Below, piece by piece: positions 27,247-36,558 of a DNA stretch of 64,000 bases (positions are counted from its first letter, which is position 1; each line of letters starts with the position of its first letter). Made by a program: the position numbers and the translations under genes. Source of the stretch: Porphyridium purpureum (lineage: Eukaryota; Rhodophyta; Bangiophyceae; Porphyridiales; Porphyridiaceae). The stretch is taken from NCBI GenBank assembly GCA_008690995.1, contig VRMN01000004.1, positions 1,426,001 to 1,490,000 of the forward strand, read 5' to 3'. Under the pieces are notes generated by a model. The model saw nothing but the letters and a program-made list of their open reading frames with translations, searched no databases and was not told where the DNA came from.

Positions 27247-29397
27247 CTATGCCTTTTTCAAAGAACTGAACAGTGTATCGCTGCCCTGCTTCCGATGCCC
27301 GTGCTTCTCAGGATTCGTCACGCGATTAAAGTCTAAGCTCTGATTGGACTGCGCGCGAGATTTTGGTTCTGAACCGTGATAATGGCCACCATTCGATCCA
27401 CCTTTGCCTGCACCAGCCTGGTTCGAGCTTTCTTCTGATGCAATCCCAAAAAATTCCAGAATCGAAAACTTGTTGTTCCCTTCCATTTGACGACGCTTCT
27501 CTCGAATACTGTTCATGTAATAGATGTTATCGCCGTCAAAATCAAGGCGCTGCGTGATCATTTCAGAGTTTCGCTTCCGGCGCACCGCGGACTTAACCTT
27601 GGTAAACGCACTATTGTTCCGATTGTCCCGCTCAGCCTGGATGTCTGCGAGCAACCGGCGTCCAAGATCATCTTGCAAGATCTTGACCTCATCCCGCTCA
27701 TCTAAGAAAAGAAGAATATCACAGACACTTCCAAACGACGAATGCCGCTCATTGTGTGGCAGAGCCAGCGAGCTCGCCGCAAACGCTGCCATGCGAGGAA
27801 TCATTTGTACTTCGTCCGCTAAGAATCCGGCTAGGGCTACATTTCTGGCGGGTGACGGTTTACCACGCCCGCCTTCCACAATGACTTCAAAGATCGTTTC
27901 GAGAACGCGATCGTACATTGAAACTCTTTCATGGTTGAAAAAGAAATCCACCATGACCTTGGGAACTTGTTGCGTCACCAACGCCTCCACAAGATCCAGG
28001 TCCGAATACTTGAAGAAGAAGCTGAAGCATGTGAGAATCGCAAGCGGCGCACGACCAAAACGAGTCTTTTCGTCAACGTTCCGCTTAACAATGTCAACGA
28101 CGCGTGGGAGGCGCCGAATGATCTCCTCATTAAAGGCTGAGCAATCTGTATGCGTCACATTCTCCTCTTCATCCGGGTCGAGCGACTGAAGCTCTTCGTA
28201 AACACCGAAGACGCCCGAAATGGCTTCGAACACGCAAGCAATCAAGATACCGTCATGGTACTGCTCCTCAATTTCTAGCACGCGGTCCAGAATATCAATC
28301 AGACACTGAGGATATCTGAACAGGTTTAGACGGACAAGCGCATCTGCGTAATCAGCGAGCGCGGTCCCAGGAGTCGTGGACTTGGGCGGTGACGTAATCA
28401 GCACGCGCAACCAAATATCTCGCATCGCAACTAAACTGTTCTCAACGTATTGCACCTTGATTTCCGGTCGAACGTCCTTGTCTTCGACACGCGCCGTTCC
28501 GTCTCTTGGGTAAAGATGGTCAGCATATCGCAGCACCTGGTCACGCATTTTTTCGTACACATTGCAGAGGTGCAAGTGCAGCACTCCTTTCTTGGATACC
28601 TTGTAAAATGCGTAATTGTTTGTTCTTCGCGCGTCCGCGACGCGCACCAGGGAAGGCAAAAGTCGCGCCACGTAAAAGTTTGATAGAAAGCGGACCAGGA
28701 AACCAGCAAATGTAGCCTGTGTGCGGGAAGAGCACAACGTGTCAATGAGCTTCACTTGGTGCTCTTTGGCGACAGCACACAATGAGCGAGTTACGCAGTT
28801 CAGAATCATGGGGTCCACCCGGGAAGCGTGTGCTTCGTGCTTTGCATAATAGTCCAAGAACAGCCCGATGCTCTTTGGGCTGCTCGCAATCTGAGTGCGA
28901 AACAGCGGGTCACCATCCTTAATTAATATCGAAGCGACCCAATTAACGCGGTAGAACTCTCGGACCGACGGGCTGCGCGAATTGTGCGAACCACTCGGAT
29001 TTGTTCCACCGCCCGAGGAGGTCGCTCCAGCAGAAGAAAGCAGAAGACCAGACGCGCTCGACTCCAACTCTGGGCGGGCCTCGCGTGGCGTGTTCATCAT
29101 CAGAACGATCATGTTGTCGATTTGGTGGGTTATGATACCGTACACGCTGCGCACCGTATCTTCCGGGAGGGGCTCGTACAGCTCAAAGAGGTGAGTGAGC
29201 AGGCCCTCAAGAGAAAGCCGGCCCAGATTAAACTTGACGATGTCGCGCTTGATGGTTGAGACATGCACGGCCTCCATCTTTGCCGCCGCGACGCCCGTCG
29301 GCATGGCGGCGGGCACCAACGCCGCCGCGACATCCGTCGACATGCGGCTCGAGCCACTGCCGGTCTTTCCCTGCAGCAAGTTCCTGAGCGCCGCCAT
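27247..29397 (-). CDS. Unknown large alpha-helical protein
   Basis: The protein has 716 residues from the ATG at 29397. I do not recognise the family. Composition and periodicity suggest an all-helical solenoid of the ARM or HEAT kind from about residue 50 to 600, for instance GLLTHLFELYEPLPEDTV, SIGLFLDYYAKHEAH and VPKVMVDFFFNHERVSMYDR. A general similarity to SAPS-type phosphatase regulatory subunits is possible but not supported by a clear motif. The C-terminal part is basic (KSAVRRKRNSEMITQRLDFD) and then low-complexity. No signal peptide or membrane segment is seen. Its promoter is the 367-bp divergent spacer shared with eIF2A. Confidence 0.85.
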   Translation of the reverse strand: MAALRNLLQGKTGSGSSRMSTDVAAALVPAAMPTGVAAAKMEAVHVSTIKRDIVKFNLGRLSLEGLLTHLFELYEPLPEDTVRSVYGIITHQIDNMIVLMMNTPREARPELESSASGLLLSSAGATSSGGGTNPSGSHNSRSPSVREFYRVNWVASILIKDGDPLFRTQIASSPKSIGLFLDYYAKHEAHASRVDPMILNCVTRSLCAVAKEHQVKLIDTLCSSRTQATFAGFLVRFLSNFYVARLLPSLVRVADARRTNNYAFYKVSKKGVLHLHLCNVYEKMRDQVLRYADHLYPRDGTARVEDKDVRPEIKVQYVENSLVAMRDIWLRVLITSPPKSTTPGTALADYADALVRLNLFRYPQCLIDILDRVLEIEEQYHDGILIACVFEAISGVFGVYEELQSLDPDEEENVTHTDCSAFNEEIIRRLPRVVDIVKRNVDEKTRFGRAPLAILTCFSFFFKYSDLDLVEALVTQQVPKVMVDFFFNHERVSMYDRVLETIFEVIVEGGRGKPSPARNVALAGFLADEVQMIPRMAAFAASSLALPHNERHSSFGSVCDILLFLDERDEVKILQDDLGRRLLADIQAERDNRNNSAFTKVKSAVRRKRNSEMITQRLDFDGDNIYYMNSIREKRRQMEGNNKFSILEFFGIASEESSNQAGAGKGGSNGGHYHGSEPKSRAQSNQSLDFNRVTNPEKHGHRKQGSDTLFSSLKKA

Positions 29398-29764
29398 CTC
29401 GACCCGTTGCCGTTGCCTCCGATCTACCTCCAATCTCCGGAAACATGAAATGACCACAGCCCTCTTGCCTTCACTCTCCACAACCCGATTCCGTTCGCCT
29501 GCTGCGATACGCGCCTCGAATTTCTCCCCCTCACCCTCAACGTCTACTGAACACTACACGCGTCTTTGCTGTACACACGCGCTTTGGGGAGTGGAAGCGC
29601 AGGGATGTACAGTGACATGTTCCGTGTGAATTGTGGGTGTACAGTGACACGTTCAGTGTGCATGAAGGGTGTACAGTCCATGTGGCTGCGTCGACACGCG
29701 CGGTGCGCGGTGGTGCGGTGGTGCGCGCGGCTGCGTGTGGGTGAGTGGTGTGGATGGGTGAGAG
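29398..29764. other. Divergent promoter region with 32-bp repeats
   Basis: The spacer between the unknown helical protein and eIF2A contains a three-fold array of TGTACAGT at exactly 32-bp spacing and a preceding TGTACACAC. No gene is seen. Confidence 0.6.
29603..29677 (+). repeat. 32-bp tandem repeat carrying TGTACAGT
   Basis: TGTACAGT begins at 29606, 29638 and 29670, exactly 32 bp apart. The first two units are alike through TGTACAGTGACA, then GTTC and GTGTG with a few changes; the third is cut off after the motif. The second and third motifs have the full GGGTGTACAGT form. The array ends 88 bp before the eIF2A ATG and looks like a locally duplicated cis-element. Confidence 0.75.
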
Positions 29765-31762
29765 ATGGGAGAGGCTGAAAGGGTAGAGTCAGAGTCTGCG
29801 CCGGTGCCCTCGGCGCCTCCAGTGAGGGTGCTGATCAGGACGTCCAACGAAGGGCATGTCGGTGAGCTGCACGTGCCGCCGCGCGGCGAGCCGCAGGATG
29901 CTCAGCACGGCCAGCTGGCACGACGAAATGCGCTGCCCACGCAGTACTTGCAGGTGCAGTTTGCTGCAGATGGCTCCCGGATGGTCTGTGTCGAGGAAGA
30001 GCCCGTGGCATACGTCATCGTTCGCGACGCCGCGACGGGCGCAGAGCTGTCCCGCTTTGCGCCCGCGACGCCGGGCGATCCGCTCACCCGCGCCTCTCAA
30101 GTCGCACTAAGTCCGCGTGGCTCGTATGTATTGGTGTGGGCGAAAACGTCCACGGATCCCCGCGGAAATCTGGCGGTGTTTGACGCCACAACTGGACAGA
30201 AGATCGCGGCCTTTGCGCAGAAAAGTCTTACCGCCGACTTGTGGCCGTGCATCCAGTGGAGTGATGACGAAAGCGTCGCTGTGCGAGCATCGGCAAACAC
30301 AGTATTTCTATACGAAGAGAACAAGTTCGCGGAGACACCGGCAAAGAAATACAATGTGCCCGGAGTCGAGCGAGTCGCTTTATCTCCCGGCTCTGTCCCG
30401 TATCGTCTTGGTGCTTTTGTGCCTGCCATAAGGGACCAGCCTTCGAAGCTGATGCTCATCGATTGCGACAGCGGCGAGACGCTTGTAACGCGGAGCACGT
30501 TTCGCGCCGAGTCCACTGCCTTTTTGTGGGCGCCGTCTGGTAAAGCACTGCTTGCGATCATCTCAACCAATGTAGATACTTCGGGGAAGTCATACTACGG
30601 CGAATCTGCTCTGTTTTACATGGATGTTGCCAAGCGCACGGATACGCGAGTGCAGCTACCGAAAGACGGTCCCATCCATGATATTGCATGGGCGCCAGAC
30701 GGCAGAGGATTCATTGCAGTGTATGGGTACATGCCAGCGCGCACCACTCTCTTTAACGCCCTGTGCGAGCCCATTTTTGATTTTGGATCCGGTTCGCGCA
30801 ATACAGTGAGCTTCTCGCCTCACGGTCGGATCGTGGCGCTGTGCGGATTTGGAAATCTGCCCGGTCATGTGGAATTTTGGGACAAGAAGGCGCGCGCTCT
30901 GATCGGGGAAGCGGATATGCACTGCACGACAGAGTACTCGTGGTCGCCATGCAGTCGATACTTTTTGGCAGCAACCACGTTCCCGCGTCTGCGCGTCGAT
31001 AACTGCGTCTCTGTGTTCAAAAGCAATGGAGAGCTGGTATACAAGGAGAAAATGGATAGCGGCAAGTACGTGCACCAGGCGCGCTTCGTTCCCGCTCCGA
31101 CTCATCTGTTCCCAGACTTGCCGGCATCTCCGCGCTCTGGCGCGGCAGTCCGCATCGTGGACGGAAAGAAAGTGGTGGATTTGAGCAAAGTGACGTCGGC
31201 GACACCGGTAGCTGAGAGAAAAGTGTATCGGCCGCCGGGCGCGAGAGGACAGGCGGCCTCTTTCAGCTTGCACGAAAAGGAAGAAGCACGGGTCATCGTG
31301 GGCGGAAAGTTCGGCCCGTCTTCCGGTTCCGACGCTCGCGCCAATCGTGGTCCATCACGCGTCGTTCCGGGTGCAGAGGGTTTTTTTGATGACGACTCTT
31401 CGGCAGCGGGCGGCGGTCAGAAGAAGAAGAGGAGCAAGAGTCGGAACAAAAAGACGACACCGGCCGAAACAGGTTCCACCGCACCGGCTTCTTCCGCAAG
31501 CGCAAACCGTACTGGAAACGACGCGAAGAAGGCTGAACCAGAGAGTGGAGAGGCTGACGCGAGTGTACACCCGGAGCCGGCTAGCGCCGCGGATGAGCCC
31601 GAGGAGGTTAGCAAGGAGAAACGGATCAAGGCGTTGAAGAAGAAGCTCCGTCAAATTGAGACGTTGGAGCTGGTCACGGACAAATCTTCTTTAAACGAAG
31701 AACAGGTGGCGAAGCTGCAATCCAAGCTGGCACTGCTGGAGGAGCTGCGAGCGTTAGAATAA
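29765..31762 (+). CDS. EIF2A: Translation initiation factor eIF2A
   Basis: This 665-residue protein is the monomeric factor eIF2A, which can deliver Met-tRNA to the 40S subunit and supports non-canonical initiation. A nine-bladed WD-like beta-propeller spans about residues 40-470, with typical family words such as GPIHDIAWAPDGRGFIAVYG, PARTTLFNALCEPIFDFG, NTVSFSPHGRIVALCGFGNL and TEYSWSPCSRYFLAATTFPR. A linker with 'YRPPGARG' follows, then a Lys/Glu-rich C-terminal coiled coil (KEKRIKALKKKLRQIE, LNEEQVAKLQSKLALLEEL), as in other eIF2A proteins. Start is the ATG at 29765. It is not eIF2-alpha. Confidence 0.95.
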   Translation: MGEAERVESESAPVPSAPPVRVLIRTSNEGHVGELHVPPRGEPQDAQHGQLARRNALPTQYLQVQFAADGSRMVCVEEEPVAYVIVRDAATGAELSRFAPATPGDPLTRASQVALSPRGSYVLVWAKTSTDPRGNLAVFDATTGQKIAAFAQKSLTADLWPCIQWSDDESVAVRASANTVFLYEENKFAETPAKKYNVPGVERVALSPGSVPYRLGAFVPAIRDQPSKLMLIDCDSGETLVTRSTFRAESTAFLWAPSGKALLAIISTNVDTSGKSYYGESALFYMDVAKRTDTRVQLPKDGPIHDIAWAPDGRGFIAVYGYMPARTTLFNALCEPIFDFGSGSRNTVSFSPHGRIVALCGFGNLPGHVEFWDKKARALIGEADMHCTTEYSWSPCSRYFLAATTFPRLRVDNCVSVFKSNGELVYKEKMDSGKYVHQARFVPAPTHLFPDLPASPRSGAAVRIVDGKKVVDLSKVTSATPVAERKVYRPPGARGQAASFSLHEKEEARVIVGGKFGPSSGSDARANRGPSRVVPGAEGFFDDDSSAAGGGQKKKRSKSRNKKTTPAETGSTAPASSASANRTGNDAKKAEPESGEADASVHPEPASAADEPEEVSKEKRIKALKKKLRQIETLELVTDKSSLNEEQVAKLQSKLALLEELRALE

Positions 31763-32255
31763 CGGCCATGCGGACTCTGACCCCCACCACCATAATGAGA
31801 CGTCACCGCATCCGCATCGCTGCCCAAACCCCTCTGCTGCCCTACACCGCGTCCAGTAAACGAACCGAATTTGGAAGAAACGGCTCTGTGCGTATTAGAA
31901 CACCGCGGCGCATGATTGCAATGAAATGGCACGGGTCCTCCCGGAACCACCCGTTTGAGCGGAGCGTGTTCAGTGATTCGGTACAGTGGGGTCGTCCCGG
32001 CGCGCCTGGTGGCTGCGCTCTTTTGCTTCGTGGACCGCTGCCTGCGCGCATGCTTCGGCCGGTTGTGCGCGCACGCAAGACTCGCGCATGCTTGGCCCCA
32101 TCTGACATCGACCCGGCGCGATCGAAGCGCCCGCGGACTGGGTTTCGCCTCCCCGCGTCTTTGCTCACGGCCCGTTTCTCGGGCTGGTTGGAGGCCCGCG
32201 TGGCGGCCATTCCCGGCGCGCGGCCGAGCTCCCGCGGTGAATTGCTCGGTTGAAT
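31763..32255. other. Spacer upstream of the MYB-type factor
   Basis: These 493 bp hold no convincing gene. One GGTACAGT copy lies at 31980-31987. Open frames on the minus strand cross into both neighbouring genes and have shadow composition. Confidence 0.55.
31980..31987 (+). promoter_or_regulatory. GGTACAGT motif upstream of MYB factor
   Basis: A copy of the recurrent word oriented with the downstream gene, 269 bp before its ATG. Confidence 0.35.
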
Positions 32256-34280
32256 ATGTCATCTGACGACGCGGTGCGACACCCGGCGACGCAGCGGCCG
32301 AGCGTGTATCAGCGGAAAGGGCTTTCGCAACGTGAGCGCGGACAGCACTCGGAGTTTGCCGCCGCGACTGCCGACGCAGATCCTCCATCGGCATCGGAAT
32401 GGCAGTCTTCCTCTGCGCAGCAACCGGTTGCGGGAAGGCAGGCCGCAGGGCGTGGTCGCGAAGGCGACGACGGCGATGGTGGCAGTAACAGCAGACGGCC
32501 TGCGGAAACCGGTGAGCTGGACGCCCGGAGACAAGAGGGCGGCGAGGATGACGATGTCGTGCATACAAAGCGTCAACGCGTTGAAACTGCAGAACAGGCT
32601 GAATACGCTCAGGAGCATCAGCTCCCGCAGAGGCTTGAACCGTCCCTCATGCCGAGTACGGCGGAAGCCCAAACCGAAGATGGGCTTGACTTTCTGGTGT
32701 CTGACGAAAACCCCCTTCCAGTCGACCCGTGGGTTCATGACGATCCGTTCTACTCAAGAAATGACTTTTACGACACACAGTACGTGCAGCTCGCAACAGA
32801 TTCTACGGCTGCTGCAATGCCTTACGGTGCCCCAGACGACGGATTGTACAACGAGTACGCGATCGATTTGGCGCCAGCGCTCCCAGACATGATCCCGGAA
32901 GACCACGCCGAGGGCTACGATGCATCCAGACATGACACCAGCCCAGCAGCGGTTCAGGAGACGACCACTGCTGAGGCTGTTTCGGTAGTTGCCGGTGAGG
33001 CGTCCGCCACTACAGTGCCTGGTCATGCTCGGAACCCAACAACACATCACACGGACGAGGATACTGGAGAGTATCATGCGCGTGCCGAGTCAAGCGCGGA
33101 CATTTCTATTTGGGGACCCACATACCCTTCGGGCGAGCTCGGCGTGGCGGATTCTGACGGGGGCCAGCAGGCGCGTCGGGTCTACGGGACAAACTCGGAG
33201 GGATCAAGTTTGCAGGGCAGGGCGGGCGTGAAGTCGCGAGTGAAGGAACTTCTGAACGTTCCGAGGCAGCCTCGCGCACGCTTGGAGCCGAGACCTGTGC
33301 TTGACAGAACGAGTACCGTATGGAAGCGGGAGGTGACGAAGGCCAATAATCAATCGATCAGCACGGGCGTCGCTGTAGGAACGGGCCACTCAAATCAAGC
33401 AGGGACATCTTCGAGGGCCGGAACAGACGATGGCACTGATTCTGACATGCGGACCCGGCTGGTGTGGACTCCAGAATTGCACGATCGCTTTGTGCAAGCG
33501 GTAAGGGTACTAGGTCTGGGCAATGCAATGCCGAGGACGATTTTGCAAGTCATGAACGTGGACGGGCTCACTACGGAGCACATTAAGAGCCATTTGCAGA
33601 AGTACCGGCAGAGCCTGAAGAAGCAGACGGCTTCGGCAAAGGAGGAGGCGGCGTCGCAAAGCCGTTCCATGAAAATGGTGATGCGTGCTGTCTTCGATCC
33701 AGAGCTTCCTAGCGGATCGGCAGAGCCATTTTCGCCCGAAACGGCACCAGGCACGCTCCTTGAGGACCAGAGTATTGCCGGTGGTCCTGCACGTATGACT
33801 TCCTCTGGGAAACCACCGGCAAAAGCAGAAGTCGCGCCTGCTGCGTCAGAGTCTGCGCAAGCGCATACGCACGACAGGACTGCTGGCGGTTCGGCACAAG
33901 GTGCAAGTTTTGGAGGTAGTGAGAGCGCGCGGGGGCGCCTCTCGATCAAGGAGCAAATAGAACGCCAGCTCGAAATGCAAGAACGCACCATGCAGCTTCA
34001 GCTGGAGATGCAGATGATTGCACATCGGACCGTGAGCCTGCAACGCAAACTTCAGTTTACGCTAGAACGACAGAGTGAAGTTTTGCAGGCGTGCGAGCGC
34101 AATCCAGGTGCGAGTGAAGTCGTCAAGGAGCATTCGCGGCTTCTTGCCGAGCAGCGCCAAATGCAAGAAGACTTGCGGAGACAGCAAGTTCTGTTGAAAA
34201 GCGAGATGGAAGAGCAGGAACGGTTGCGCCGCGAACTTCTTCATGAAAGTACCATGGAAGACTCGTCAAACGCAGAATAG
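32256..34280 (+). CDS. GARP/MYB-CC-like transcription factor (SHLQKYR class)
   Basis: This 674-residue protein has one plant-type MYB-like repeat at about residues 400-457: RLVWTPELHDRFVQAVRVLG, then MPRTILQVMNVDGLTTEHIK and SHLQKYR, the hallmark of GARP/PHR1 factors. A predicted coiled coil (IKEQIERQLEMQERTMQLQL and onward to about residue 670) sits at the C-terminus. In plants and green algae a MYB domain plus a Gln/Leu-rich coiled coil defines PHR1/PSR1, regulators of phosphate starvation; here the coiled coil is far downstream and lacks the exact LHEQLE word, so the link is suggestive only. The first 400 residues are disordered and acidic, probably activating. ATG at 32256 follows a TTG-opened frame. 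Confidence 0.88.
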   Translation: MSSDDAVRHPATQRPSVYQRKGLSQRERGQHSEFAAATADADPPSASEWQSSSAQQPVAGRQAAGRGREGDDGDGGSNSRRPAETGELDARRQEGGEDDDVVHTKRQRVETAEQAEYAQEHQLPQRLEPSLMPSTAEAQTEDGLDFLVSDENPLPVDPWVHDDPFYSRNDFYDTQYVQLATDSTAAAMPYGAPDDGLYNEYAIDLAPALPDMIPEDHAEGYDASRHDTSPAAVQETTTAEAVSVVAGEASATTVPGHARNPTTHHTDEDTGEYHARAESSADISIWGPTYPSGELGVADSDGGQQARRVYGTNSEGSSLQGRAGVKSRVKELLNVPRQPRARLEPRPVLDRTSTVWKREVTKANNQSISTGVAVGTGHSNQAGTSSRAGTDDGTDSDMRTRLVWTPELHDRFVQAVRVLGLGNAMPRTILQVMNVDGLTTEHIKSHLQKYRQSLKKQTASAKEEAASQSRSMKMVMRAVFDPELPSGSAEPFSPETAPGTLLEDQSIAGGPARMTSSGKPPAKAEVAPAASESAQAHTHDRTAGGSAQGASFGGSESARGRLSIKEQIERQLEMQERTMQLQLEMQMIAHRTVSLQRKLQFTLERQSEVLQACERNPGASEVVKEHSRLLAEQRQMQEDLRRQQVLLKSEMEEQERLRRELLHESTMEDSSNAE

Positions 34281-34576
34281 TGCATAGTATGGCGAAGCGA
34301 GCAAGGAGGCCCCAAGTTATCGCATGTACTTTTGTCTCCTCGCCTTCCTTCATTGGAGCAAGCGTCTCTTCGCCCAAAGTCATCTGGTGTCGCAGCACTG
34401 GATCGTTCTCGTACAAGTTGCAGGACGGCATGAGTGTGCGCATGAACGCGTCTTTCTCTGTAGCATCCTGCCAAACGGCCTCTGCCAAGTACGCAAAGCG
34501 CCCGGCCACACTAAACATGAACAGCGTTTTCCTCCAATTTACTCAAACAAACGTCTACATAGTTGTTTGCACTGAT

Positions 34577-36139
34577 CTAGGCATCCACGGGCTCTTCCGG
34601 TGCATTCGCGCTCACGATCTCAACTTCAAAAATCAACAGTGCATTTGGCGGGAGCATTTCCCCAAACATGTCCGTCATTCCTTCACACGCTGACGGATGC
34701 ACATAGAGGATCTTCTCCTCTCCCTCCCGCATCCCTACAATACCCGTTTTCAACGCAGCCGGCGCGGAATCAAGTGGAAGCGTCAGAACCTGCACCATGT
34801 TGCTGTCATTCTCTGCAGCGGGGCACGTGAAAAACACGCGCTTATCTAAAAGACGTCCCTGAAGGATCAGCAACACCGTTGCCGTTTCAAGCACCACGGG
34901 CGCGTTTTCATCCAGTTCGTCACTGGGGAAGGATTCGGCGAGCACCTTGCCGGGTTCGAGCACGGTCAAACTGCTCGACTTGGTCTTGAAGAACTCATCG
35001 GCGTCCGCAAGGTCTTGCTCGGCAACCAGTTCTGCAGCGATTTGATGCAGCCCCACCATCTGCTTCTCATATTCAGGATAAGACATGGGGAAGTCCTCGC
35101 CAGCCGCTGCACTTTTCAATCCCTTGACCACAAGGCCCACATCCAAGCCCAGACCCGAGCTCAGCAAGGACTGGCCGAGTGCGTGGCCATATGCCTCTGC
35201 AATCTTGCCCATGTCCGTGCCGGCGGGCGCCACGTCCGCGGCCGTCTTTCGCTTCGTTCCCAGACCTGAGGCTGCGCGCGTGCTTGCTCCTCCTGCTCTT
35301 CTCGCGCCTGCCGATGATACATTCGCACCGCTCTGTTCAAACATGGCCTTTGCCGCCTCCATCGACTCGTGCCACTTGCTCGGGTCGTTTACCACCTTGG
35401 CAAATTCCGGATCTGACTGCAGCCACTGGCTCAGCATGGGATTCTGGCGAATTGCTTCGCGCGACGCCTCCTGCTTTTCCGGATCATTTAGGTATTCTTG
35501 CATCGCTTCGCTGTTCCACAACCCGCTCATCATGTTCGGGAGCTGTGCCATGATGTCGGCAGCGCCGCCAGCGCCGCCAGCGCCTCCATCGGCCTGGTTT
35601 CCGCCGCCCAAGCCGCCGAGCATCTGCATCATCGCGTTCAAATCCATACCTCCCCCAGCCGCTGCTGGATTCGCGCCGGCAGCGCCAGCGGCTCCTGCGC
35701 CACCCATCATCTGCTGCATGAGCGCATTCAAGTCGGGCGCACCCTGCTCGGCACCGCCGCCAAGACCCATCGCATTCAGCTGGGCCATCATATCCGCGAC
35801 GTCTGAGTCGGCGGTCGCGGTGGCCCCTGCGGTCGCGGTGACCGCGCCTCCTGCCGCGGTCGTTGCCGCAGCGGGTGCGGCATCCTTCGCCGCGGCGGTC
35901 GCATTCGCGCCCATTCTGCGCATCACATTAATCGTGGAGCCGTCGGCGACGCCATACTTCTCGAGCGTCTGCGCAGGCTCAAGCTTCTGGCCCTTGAACA
36001 AGAGCATCTGCCGCTCCGCTCCAATCCCGCTCAGCGACGCAATCTGGCCCATGAAGTTCTCCACGGTGTCGCCACCGGACACTCGCAGCTCGTAGCTCTT
36101 CCCATTGAAACACTTCACCTTGACGAAAAAGGGCGCCAT
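34577..36139 (-). CDS. UBL / STI1-like / FKBP fusion protein
   Basis: This 520-residue protein has an unusual domain order. Residues 1-78 form a ubiquitin-like domain (FFVKVKCFNGKSYELRVSGG, then LLFKGQKLEPAQTLEKYGVA). A long Ala/Gly/Met-rich region follows with a ubiquilin-like STI1 segment (EASREAIRQNPMLSQWLQSD). Next is a Mip/FkpA-type dimerisation helix pair (YGHALGQSLLSSGLGLDVGL), and the C-terminus is an FKBP-type fold ending GEMLPPNALLIFEVEIVSAN. Several FKBP active-site residues (the Phe-Asp pair and the binding-pocket Trp) seem to be replaced, so prolyl-isomerase activity is doubtful. It may be a proteasome shuttle or chaperone adaptor. The ATG at 36139 starts the ubiquitin-like domain; upstream frame is low-complexity. 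Confidence 0.88.
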   Translation of the reverse strand: MAPFFVKVKCFNGKSYELRVSGGDTVENFMGQIASLSGIGAERQMLLFKGQKLEPAQTLEKYGVADGSTINVMRRMGANATAAAKDAAPAAATTAAGGAVTATAGATATADSDVADMMAQLNAMGLGGGAEQGAPDLNALMQQMMGGAGAAGAAGANPAAAGGGMDLNAMMQMLGGLGGGNQADGGAGGAGGAADIMAQLPNMMSGLWNSEAMQEYLNDPEKQEASREAIRQNPMLSQWLQSDPEFAKVVNDPSKWHESMEAAKAMFEQSGANVSSAGARRAGGASTRAASGLGTKRKTAADVAPAGTDMGKIAEAYGHALGQSLLSSGLGLDVGLVVKGLKSAAAGEDFPMSYPEYEKQMVGLHQIAAELVAEQDLADADEFFKTKSSSLTVLEPGKVLAESFPSDELDENAPVVLETATVLLILQGRLLDKRVFFTCPAAENDSNMVQVLTLPLDSAPAALKTGIVGMREGEEKILYVHPSACEGMTDMFGEMLPPNALLIFEVEIVSANAPEEPVDA

Positions 36140-36394
36140 CCTGCACCTACCAGCCGACGCACGCACTCGCTCTCCACGCCCCTCGTCTCTCTCCCACCCA
36201 ACGCCACCACACCTTGCTCTCTCGTCTCTTCCCCCGTCTATCTCTTGCCCCCTTCTTCCCCGTCTTAACCCATCCTTCCAGATCTCGCCCGTCCTACTAA
36301 ATTCACTCCCGTTCCTAGACTCCGACCCACAACCAGCCTGCGCACGGCCGCGCACATCGTCGCACCTTTCGCCCACATTAACTATAGAAATAGA

Positions 36395-36409
36395 TATATA
36401 TATTTTAAA
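36395..36409 (+). promoter_or_regulatory. TATA-like AT tract upstream of tRNA-Leu
   Basis: TATATATATTTTAAA is a pure AT stretch in otherwise GC-rich DNA, about 30 bp upstream of the leader helix of the permuted tRNA gene. It could position RNA polymerase III, which cannot rely on the normal A-then-B box order here. Confidence 0.45.
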
Positions 36410-36427
36410 TTCTCGTTCCATTGTCCC

Positions 36428-36435
36428 AATCCAGC
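36428..36435 (+). other. Leader strand of the pre-tRNA splice-site helix
   Basis: AATCCAGC is the exact reverse complement of GCTGGATT at 36550-36557, which follows the 5' half. Pairing of the two would bracket the split anticodon loop as a bulge-helix-bulge-like substrate for tRNA splicing endonuclease. Confidence 0.75.
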
Positions 36436-36441
36436 GAAATG

Positions 36442-36548
36442 CCGCAGTGGGAAACCGCGCGAGTTCGAATCTCGTCACAATCATGCTTGGGACTTCCTCG
36501 AAGACCTTTCGATTGTGTGGCCGAGTGGTCTAAGGCGCTGTGTTAAGG
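36442..36548 (+). tRNA. Circularly permuted tRNA-Leu(AAG) gene
   Basis: The 3' half (36442-36483) lies upstream of the 5' half (36511-36548), separated by 27 nt. The 5' half begins GATTGTG (36511-36517), followed by the D-arm GCC/GGC with loop GAGTGGTCTAA, then anticodon stem CTGTG and loop TTAAGG with anticodon AAG at 36545-36547. The 3' half begins with C38, then CGCAG pairing with CTGTG (one G-U), a long variable arm TGGGAAACCGC with a GG/CC stem, T-arm GCGAG-TTCGAAT-CTCGT, acceptor strand CACAATC and discriminator A at 36483. GATTGTG and CACAATC pair perfectly only in this permuted order. Leader and trailer form an 8-bp helix, and T6 follows at 36559-36564. The three-base-pair D stem, long variable arm and A73 are leucine features. 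CCA is not encoded. The precise join (37/38, or one base either way) is ambiguous because G is present on both sides. Confidence 0.93.
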
Positions 36549-36558
36549 AGCTGGATTC

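Noticed and set aside
29765-31762. eIF2-alpha or eIF3b
   Set aside because: It lacks an S1 domain or RRM; the propeller words and C-terminal coiled coil are those of eIF2A.
31651-32568. 305-codon open frame, minus strand
   Set aside because: It overlaps both eIF2A and the MYB factor coding regions and is rich in His/Arg/Pro as expected of a shadow.
34123-34518. 131-codon open frame, minus strand
   Set aside because: It lies largely in the 3' end of the MYB gene and its 3' spacer; no similarity was recognised.
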